Below, in pieces: positions 56,887-64,000 of a DNA stretch of 64,000 nucleotides. Positions within the stretch are counted from its first letter, which is position 1, and every line of letters begins with the position of its first letter. The stretch is from Corynebacterium atypicum. GTDB lineage: Bacteria; Actinomycetota; Actinomycetes; Mycobacteriales; Mycobacteriaceae. The DNA lies in the NCBI RefSeq assembly GCF_000732945.1, contig NZ_CP008944.1:838553-902552 (forward strand), in the 5' to 3' direction. The position numbers and the translations under genes are program-made. The notes beneath the pieces are model-generated. The model was given only the letters and a program-made list of their open reading frames with translations, searched no databases and was not told the origin of the DNA.

Positions 56887-56950
56887 AGCGCCCGAGTTTA
56901 GGCGACCGGACGCCGGGGACAAGCACGCGTGCGCTAGCCTTGGGGGAGTG
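56884..56950. promoter_or_regulatory. Divergent leaderless promoters, truB/ribF
   Basis: Minus-strand TAAACT (56895-56900) lies 8 nt before the truB ATG and plus-strand TAGCCT (56935-56940) lies 7 nt before the ribF GTG. The two -10 elements are 34 bp apart, so the -35 regions overlap. Confidence 0.55.
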
Positions 56951-57910
56951 ACTGTGTGGTACTCAATGACGAGCGTGCCTGCTGCACTGGCCGGGTGCGT
57001 GGTGACCATAGGGGTATTTGATGGGCTGCACCGCGGCCACCAGGCGCTGATCTCGCAGGCGGTGAAGCGCTCCCGAGAGTTGGGCGTGCCGTGTGTGATG
57101 TGCACGTTCGACCCGCACCCGATCTCGGTATTCCTGCCGCAGAGCGCGCCGACGCAGCTGACCACCGTGGAGCAGCGAGTTCGGCTGGCCGAAGAGCTGG
57201 GCGTGGACCACGTGTTGGTCATCGACTTCACCAGCGAGCTGGCGGGACTGGCGCCGCGGCTGTACTTCCGCTCGCTGATTGTCGATGTCCTGCGCGCCCG
57301 TGCGGTCTTTGTCGGCGAGAACTTTACTTTTGGCAAGGACGCCCAGGGCACGACGACGACGCTGAGCGAGCTCGGCCGGGAATTTGGCGTCGAGGTTCAC
57401 GTGGTGGACCTGTTCTGCGACGACGGCCAGCGTATGTGCTCGTCTTTGGTGCGCGAATATCTGGCTGCGGGCGATGTGAAAGGCGCGAGCTGGGTGTTAG
57501 GCCGGCCGTTTTCGGTGACGGCAAAGATCGTCCACGGCGCCGGTCGGGGCGGGGCCCAGCTAGGTTACCCCACGGCTAACCAGTACTTTCCGCAGTCTAT
57601 GGCGCTACCCGCCGACGCGGTGTACTGCGGGTGGCTCACCGTGGTCGACGCCGACGACATCGCCGGTGATATGGAACCGCACGTGCGCTACCCGGCGGCG
57701 ATTTCTGTAGGCACCAACCCCACCTTCGGCGAGGACCCGCGCAGCGTCGAAAGCTACGTCCTCGACCAGGAGTCCGACCTGTACGGGCACACCGCGCGCG
57801 TGGAGTTTATCGATCACATTCGGCAGATGCGGAAGTTTAACGGAGTCGACGAGCTGCTCGAGGCCATCGCCGGCGACGTGGCAGCGGCACGCGAAATTCT
57901 TCAGCCCTAG
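56948..57910 (+). CDS. ribF: Bifunctional riboflavin kinase/FAD synthetase
   Basis: The protein has 320 residues. It makes FMN and then FAD from riboflavin. The N-terminal nucleotidyltransferase has TIGVFDGLHRGHQALI and TFDPHPISVF, and VGENFTFGKDAQG. The C-terminal kinase has GAGRGGAQLGYPTANQYFP and SVGTNPTFGED...VESYVLD. GTG at 56948 follows TAGCCT by 7 nt. Confidence 0.95.
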   Translation: MTVWYSMTSVPAALAGCVVTIGVFDGLHRGHQALISQAVKRSRELGVPCVMCTFDPHPISVFLPQSAPTQLTTVEQRVRLAEELGVDHVLVIDFTSELAGLAPRLYFRSLIVDVLRARAVFVGENFTFGKDAQGTTTTLSELGREFGVEVHVVDLFCDDGQRMCSSLVREYLAAGDVKGASWVLGRPFSVTAKIVHGAGRGGAQLGYPTANQYFPQSMALPADAVYCGWLTVVDADDIAGDMEPHVRYPAAISVGTNPTFGEDPRSVESYVLDQESDLYGHTARVEFIDHIRQMRKFNGVDELLEAIAGDVAAAREILQP

Positions 57911-57942
57911 GCGGGCCGGGCAGCCGGCTACACTTGGGCCCC

Positions 57943-58899
57943 ATGGCTAAGAAGATTATTTTGGACCTCGATACCGGGGTTGATGATGCCCTGGCCCTCG
58001 CCTACGCCCTGGGCTCTCCGGAGCTCGAGCTGATTGGCGTGACCGGAACCTATGGCAACGTCTTGGTAGGAACCGGCGTGGCCAACGACTTGTCCTTGCT
58101 GGAGCTCTTCGGCCACCCGGAGGTGCCGGTTTATCCCGGGCTGCGGCATGCTCGCGCCCGCGACGGCTTCGAGGTCCTCGAGATCTCCGCCTTCATCCAC
58201 GGGGGCAACGGGGTCGGCGACGTGGAGCTGCCGGAGGCTCAGCGGGAGGCTGAGGAGAAGTCTGCGGTGGACTTCCTCGTCGAGTCCGTGCGGGAATACG
58301 GCGACGACCTCGTGATCGTCGCGACTGGCCCGTCGACCAACGTCGCAGCGGCGATCGAGGCTGATCCGGAGTTTGCCCGCAACGCCCACCTGGTGATCAT
58401 GGGCGGAGCGCTCACCGTGCCCGGCAACGTCAGCGCCTGGGCGGAGGCGAACATCAACCAGGATCCGGAGGCCAGCGATCTGATGTTCCGGAAGGCCGCC
58501 GACGTGACGATGGTGGGCCTGGACGTGACGCTGCAGACGCTTTTGACCTACGAGGACACGGCCAAGTGGCGCGAACTGGGCACCCGGGCGGGCACGCTTT
58601 TGGCGGACATCACGGATTACTACATCAAGGCCTACGAGACGACGGCCCCGTACCTTGGCGGCTGCGGGCTCCACGACCCGCTCGCCGTGGGCGTGGCCGT
58701 CGACGAATCGTTGGTGCAGCTGCTTGGGATCAACATGAAGGTCGATACCGAAGGCGAGACCCGGGGGCGCACGATCGGCGACGAGCAGCGGCTGTCCGAT
58801 GAGCGCAAGACAGCGCGGGTGGCGGTGGCTGTCGACGCGGATCGCTTCTTGGGCGAGCTGATGCGTCGGATCGGCAGCGTGCTGCAGCAGGCCGACTAG
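57943..58899 (+). CDS. Inosine/uridine-preferring nucleoside hydrolase
   Basis: The protein has 318 residues. It hydrolyses ribonucleosides to base and ribose. The calcium site is ILDLDTGVDDALALAYAL, an N-terminal DTGxDDA signature, with ATGPSTNVAAAIEADPEF and the C-terminal CGLHDPLAVGVAV. It adds a phosphate-independent salvage route to the deo phosphorylases 50 kb away. TACACT ends 8 nt before the ATG. I see no copy of the deo operator in front of it. Confidence 0.92.
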   Translation: MAKKIILDLDTGVDDALALAYALGSPELELIGVTGTYGNVLVGTGVANDLSLLELFGHPEVPVYPGLRHARARDGFEVLEISAFIHGGNGVGDVELPEAQREAEEKSAVDFLVESVREYGDDLVIVATGPSTNVAAAIEADPEFARNAHLVIMGGALTVPGNVSAWAEANINQDPEASDLMFRKAADVTMVGLDVTLQTLLTYEDTAKWRELGTRAGTLLADITDYYIKAYETTAPYLGGCGLHDPLAVGVAVDESLVQLLGINMKVDTEGETRGRTIGDEQRLSDERKTARVAVAVDADRFLGELMRRIGSVLQQAD

Positions 58900-59054
58900 C
58901 GCGAGCGGGTCCGGCCCTGCTAGGGTAAGGCGCTGGCCTACAACCGACTGTGGTCTACAGCAGTCGCGCCGCGCTGAAGTTTTTGACAAGGCGCCAAAGC
59001 GGGTGGGCTAAAGAAGTACAAGATGTGGACTGAAACACAAGGAGCGTAACCGCC

Positions 59055-59324
59055 ATGGCATTGAGCACCGAGAAGAAGGCCGAGATCCTCAAGGAGTACG
59101 GCCTGCACGAGACCGACACCGGGTCCCCGGAGGCCCAGGTGGCGCTGCTTAGCGAGCGGATCTCCAACCTGACCGAGCACTTGAAGACGCACCACCACGA
59201 TCACCACTCGCGCCGTGGCCTGCTGCTTCTGGTCGGTCGCCGCCGCGGCCTGTTGAAGTACCTGGCTGAGACGAACATCGATCGCTACCGCGACCTGATC
59301 AAGCGCCTCGGGCTGCGCCGCTAG
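59055..59324 (+). CDS. rpsO: 30S ribosomal protein S15
   Basis: The protein has 89 residues, normal. It opens [20 protein letters not shown] and has the RNA-binding [28 protein letters not shown] precedes the ATG. The 155-bp leader holds TTGACA at 58983-58988 and a short hairpin (cgactg/cagtcg, 58945-58966) that could take part in S15 autoregulation, as known in E. coli. The usual rpsO-pnp order is kept. Confidence 0.98.
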   Translation: MALSTEKKAEILKEYGLHETDTGSPEAQVALLSERISNLTEHLKTHHHDHHSRRGLLLLVGRRRGLLKYLAETNIDRYRDLIKRLGLRR

Positions 59325-59360
59325 TCCAAGCCGAGTGCGTGCAGCTGGCGTCAGCTACAC

Positions 59361-59401
59361 CCCCGCACCACCGCGTTACGTCGGTATGGTGCGGGGTTTT
59401 T
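59361..59401 (+). terminator. Intrinsic terminator between rpsO and pnp
   Basis: ccccgcacca and tggtgcgggg form a perfect 10-bp stem with a 16-nt loop, directly followed by five T residues. Confidence 0.93.
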
Positions 59402-59505
59402 GTCTACTTCCTGCTAGGATGGCGGCGTCGTACGAAGAATAATGCACGAAAACGACCGGCGGCACCGATGATCGCTGATGACATCCCTTAAAGGAGGGAA
59501 TTTTC

Positions 59506-61800
59506 TTGGCAAAGAAGAACGGCGGGTCCAGGGGTGGATTCCGCCCGAACAACTCCGTAGAGTTCGGGTTTGATGACGAATACGATATCCACGAGGCGGT
59601 CGCCGTTTTAGATAACGGCGACTTTGGCACCCGAGAGATCCGCTTCGAAACGGGCCAGTTGGCCCGCCAGGCCGACGGGTCGGTGACGACCTACCTGGAC
59701 GACGAGACGATGCTCTTGGCAACCACCACTGCGTCCGCGAAGCCGCGCGAGGGGATTGACTTCTTCCCGCTGACCGTCGACGTGGAGGAGCGGATGTACG
59801 CCGCGGGCAGGATCCCGGGCTCGTTCTTTAGGCGCGAGGGGCGCCCGTCCACGGACGCCATCCTGGCTTGCCGCCTGATCGATCGGCCACTGCGCCCGAC
59901 CTTTGTCAAGGGGCTGCGCAACGAGGTGCAGGTGGTCATCACGGTGATGAGCCAGCACCCGGACGAGTTTTACGACGTCGTGGCCATTAACGGGGCGTCG
60001 GCTGCCACGCAGCTTTCCGGGCTGCCGGTTTCTGGCCCCGTGGGCGGGGTGCGCATGGCGCTTATCGCCGACGACGCCCACCCGGAGGGCCAGTGGGTGG
60101 CCTTCCCCAACGCCGAGCAGCACTCGGAGGCGCTGTTTGAGCTCGTCGTCGCCGGGCGCATCGTAAAGCGCAAGCGGGGGCGGCGCACGGTGAACGACGT
60201 CGCGGTGATGATGGTCGAGGCCGGGGCCGGCGAGCACGTGGTGGCCCGGATCGCTGACGGCGCGCCGGCGCCGACCGAGTCGGTCGTGGCCAGTGGGCTC
60301 GAGGCCGCCAAGCCGTACATCGAGACCCTCTGCGAGGCCCAGGCGGGCCTGGCGAAGCGCGCGGCGAAAGAGACCCGCGAGTTCCCGCTCTTCCCGGCCT
60401 ACTCCGACGAGGTGTACAAGAAGGTCGAGAAGAAGGCGGCGCGCAAGCTGCGCAAGCTGATGGTCATCCCGGAGAAGCAGCGGCGTGACGAGGCCACCAA
60501 TGAGCACATGGCTGAGGTGGAGCAGCAGCTGCTCGGCGACGAGCCGGACGCCGAGGAGTCCAAGGCGGTGCGCGCCGCGTACAACGCGTTGATGAAGGAG
60601 ATCGTCCGCGAGATGATCCTGCGCGACGGCTTCCGCATCGATGGCCGTTCGACCAACGACATCCGCGATCTCGAGGTCGAGGTCGACCTCGTGCCGCGCG
60701 CACACGGCTCCGCCCGCTTCGAGCGCGGCGAGACGCAGATCGTTGGGGTGACCACGCTGGACATGCTCAAGATGGAGCAGCACATCGACTCGCTGACCCC
60801 GGTGACTTCGAAGCGCTACATCCACCACTACAACTTCCCGCCGTACTCCACTGGTGAGACCGGCCGCGTCGGCTCGCCGAAGCGCCGCGAGATTGGCCAC
60901 GGGGCGCTGGCGGAGCGCGCCCTGGTGCCGGTGATCCCGTCCCGCGAGGAGTTCCCGTACACCATCCGCCAGGTCTCCGAGGCTTTGGGCTCGAACGGCT
61001 CGACCTCCATGGGCTCGGTCTGCGCCTCGACCCTGTCGCTGTTGAACGCCGGCGTGCCGCTGAAGGCGCCGGTCGCGGGCATCGCCATGGGCCTGGTCTC
61101 TGGCGAAGTCGACGGGGAGACCGAATACGTCACCTTGACCGACATCCTGGGCGCGGAAGACGCCTTTGGCGACATGGACTTCAAGGTCGCCGGCACCGAG
61201 GACTTCATCACGGCGCTGCAGCTGGATACCAAGCTGGACGGCATCCCCTCGAAGGTGCTTGCCGGCGCCCTGGAGCAGGCTAAAGAGGCCCGCTTGACCA
61301 TCCTGGACACCATGGCCGGCGTCATCGAAACTCCCGATGAGATGAACGATCTGGCTCCGCGGATCGAGACGATCTCGATTCCGGTCTCGAAGATCGGCGA
61401 GCTGATCGGGCCCAAGGGCAAGACGATCAACGCGATCACGGAGGAGACCGGCGCGGACGTCTCGATCGAAGAGGACGGCACCGTCTACGTCTCCGCCCAG
61501 GGCGGTAAGGCGGCCCAGGACGCGATCGACAAGATCAACGCCATCGCCAACCCCCAGCTGCCCAAGGTGGGCGAGCGCTACCTGGGCACGGTTGTCAAGA
61601 CCGTGGCCTTCGGCGCGTTCGTCTCGTTGACCCCGGGCCGCGACGGCCTGATCCACATCTCGAAGTTGGGTGGCAACAAGCGCATCGACAAGGTCAAAGA
61701 CGTGGTCAACGTCGGTGACACGATCGAGGTGGAGATCGCGGACATCGACAACCGCAACAAGATCTCGCTGGTGCCGGTTTCGGACGACGACGAAGACTAG
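59506..61800 (+). CDS. pnp: Polyribonucleotide nucleotidyltransferase
   Basis: The protein has 764 residues. It degrades RNA 3'-5' with phosphate. Two RNase PH-like domains flank a helical linker: first [20 protein letters not shown] and [16 protein letters not shown], second [20 protein letters not shown] and [21 protein letters not shown] ([20 protein letters not shown]) and S1 ([17 protein letters not shown]) domains end the protein. TTG start at 59506 with AAAGGAGGG 7 nt upstream. Actinobacterial PNPases were formerly called GPSI. Confidence 0.97.
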   Translation: MAKKNGGSRGGFRPNNSVEFGFDDEYDIHEAVAVLDNGDFGTREIRFETGQLARQADGSVTTYLDDETMLLATTTASAKPREGIDFFPLTVDVEERMYAAGRIPGSFFRREGRPSTDAILACRLIDRPLRPTFVKGLRNEVQVVITVMSQHPDEFYDVVAINGASAATQLSGLPVSGPVGGVRMALIADDAHPEGQWVAFPNAEQHSEALFELVVAGRIVKRKRGRRTVNDVAVMMVEAGAGEHVVARIADGAPAPTESVVASGLEAAKPYIETLCEAQAGLAKRAAKETREFPLFPAYSDEVYKKVEKKAARKLRKLMVIPEKQRRDEATNEHMAEVEQQLLGDEPDAEESKAVRAAYNALMKEIVREMILRDGFRIDGRSTNDIRDLEVEVDLVPRAHGSARFERGETQIVGVTTLDMLKMEQHIDSLTPVTSKRYIHHYNFPPYSTGETGRVGSPKRREIGHGALAERALVPVIPSREEFPYTIRQVSEALGSNGSTSMGSVCASTLSLLNAGVPLKAPVAGIAMGLVSGEVDGETEYVTLTDILGAEDAFGDMDFKVAGTEDFITALQLDTKLDGIPSKVLAGALEQAKEARLTILDTMAGVIETPDEMNDLAPRIETISIPVSKIGELIGPKGKTINAITEETGADVSIEEDGTVYVSAQGGKAAQDAIDKINAIANPQLPKVGERYLGTVVKTVAFGAFVSLTPGRDGLIHISKLGGNKRIDKVKDVVNVGDTIEVEIADIDNRNKISLVPVSDDDED

Positions 61801-61817
61801 TTTCGGCTAGTCGCCTA

Positions 61818-61851
61818 GGCGTGCTGCTTTCGGGGGTGCAAGCAGCACGCC
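61818..61851. terminator. Bidirectional hairpin after pnp
   Basis: ggcgtgctgctt and aagcagcacgcc form a perfect 12-bp stem with a 10-nt loop between convergent pnp and the AMIN-like gene. Only a short T-tract (gggttta) follows. Confidence 0.7.
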
Positions 61852-61855
61852 GGGT

Positions 61856-63493
<1,638 letters not shown>

Positions 63494-63498
63494 GGTAG

Positions 63499-64000
63499 AT
63501 GGCGCGTTCCACGCAGCTGAAGACCCAGCTGATCGCCTGCACGAGTTTCGTCGCCCCGCAAGACGTCGACTGGCAGGCCGACCCCTCGGCGACGGACGCC
63601 GAGGCGTTGACCGAGTTCGCCGGCCGGGCTTGTTACGAGACCTTTGACAAACCCAACCCGCACACGCGGACGACCGCCTCCTACATTCACCACGTTCTCG
63701 AAGTCGGCCACACCGCGCTGCTCGAGCACGCCTCGGCCACGATCTACGTGCGCGGGCTGTCCCGCTCGGCGAGCCACGAATTGGTGCGGCACCGCCACTT
63801 CTCGTTCTCGCAGCTGTCGCAGCGCTTTGTGCACACCGACGAGGCCGAGGTGGTAGTCCCCGAACTCATCCGCGAGGACCCGCAGCTCAACGAGCTGATG
63901 TTGCGCACCGTCGACGCCGCGCGGTTCGCCTATGAAGAACTGTTGACGGCCCTCGAGGAACGCCTGGCCGGCGAGCCCAACGCATTGCTGCGCAAGAAGC
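63499..64000 (+). CDS. thyX: Flavin-dependent thymidylate synthase ThyX, 5' part
   Basis: The first 167 residues are visible; the gene runs off the window. ThyX makes dTMP from dUMP with FAD and methylene-THF. The family motif RHRxxSxxxxSxR is present as RHRHFSFSQLSQRF (about residues 98-111), preceded by ALLEHASATIYVRGLSRSAS. Its place right after dapB matches corynebacteria and mycobacteria. ATG at 63499. Confidence 0.95.
   Translation, partial: MARSTQLKTQLIACTSFVAPQDVDWQADPSATDAEALTEFAGRACYETFDKPNPHTRTTASYIHHVLEVGHTALLEHASATIYVRGLSRSASHELVRHRHFSFSQLSQRFVHTDEAEVVVPELIREDPQLNELMLRTVDAARFAYEELLTALEERLAGEPNALLRKK

Noticed and set aside
59608..61656. 682-codon open frame on the minus strand opposite pnp
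   Set aside because: Antisense shadow of PNPase, with the same composition bias and no domain.

Overview
The window is a chromosomal segment from a high-GC actinomycete, most likely a Corynebacterium. The evidence is a mycothione reductase, the actinobacterial families DUF2469, DUF2631 and DUF4439, a PptH-PptT pair, malate:quinone oxidoreductase, S16 and S2 with long acidic tails, and many genes whose start codon lies 6-8 nt after a TANNNT -10 element (leaderless transcripts, common in corynebacteria). I cannot name the species.

Layout. 1-1.3 kb: 3' end of ffh, then rpsP. 1.3-10.2 kb: an accessory nucleoside-salvage island holding a cupin protein, a SorC/DeoR-type regulator, nupC, deoA, deoC, a phosphohexomutase-family enzyme that probably acts as phosphopentomutase, an MFS transporter and deoD. 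10.3-14 kb: a radical SAM/SPASM protein overlapping rimM, then trmD with an extra C-terminal domain, then a TSUP permease. 14-19.3 kb: a Dcu C4-dicarboxylate transporter, a GntR(YtrA)/DUF1648 pair and tex. 19.5-26.8 kb: rplS, lepB, rnhB, DUF2469, the yraN-yifB-dprA cluster, a XerC-type recombinase and an M23 lipoprotein. 27-38 kb: a translation, lipid and isoprenoid block (rpsB, tsf, pyrH, frr, cdsA, rlmN, DUF2631, dxr, rip, ispG, map). 38-46.7 kb: mtr, mqo, an orphan lipoprotein, cobA, yaaA, proS, a DoxX-like protein and a DUF4439 lipoprotein. 46.7-58.9 kb: rimP-nusA-ylxR-infB-rbfA-nrnA-MATE-pptH-pptT, truB/ribF and a nucleoside hydrolase. 59-64 kb: rpsO, pnp, an AMIN-like lipoprotein, dapB and the 5' part of thyX.

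How the genes fit together. The deo genes form a pathway: uptake (NupC), phosphorolysis (DeoA, DeoD), isomerisation of deoxyribose 1-phosphate to 5-phosphate (the mutase) and cleavage to acetaldehyde and glyceraldehyde 3-phosphate (DeoC). A 34-bp two-part element with identical internal spacing occurs in both divergent promoter regions of this island (4241-4274 and 10201-10234). It is the best candidate operator for the SorC-type regulator at 1918-2856. Relative to the usual rpsP-rimM-trmD-rplS grouping, the ribosome-maturation genes are pulled apart by the deo island and by the dcu/GntR/tex block.

Two things stand out. First, six genes in the first 27 kb (nupC, deoD, dcu, DUF1648, yraN/yifB counted with the M23 lipoprotein make seven loci in all) carry ten apparent one-base indels, every one in a run of identical bases, while nothing comparable is seen from 27 to 64 kb. 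This looks like local sequence error or recent decay. Second, three very compact divergent gene pairs (yaaA/proS, DUF4439/rimP, truB/ribF) appear to be driven by back-to-back leaderless promoters. I see no rRNA, tRNA, CRISPR array, insertion sequence or prophage.
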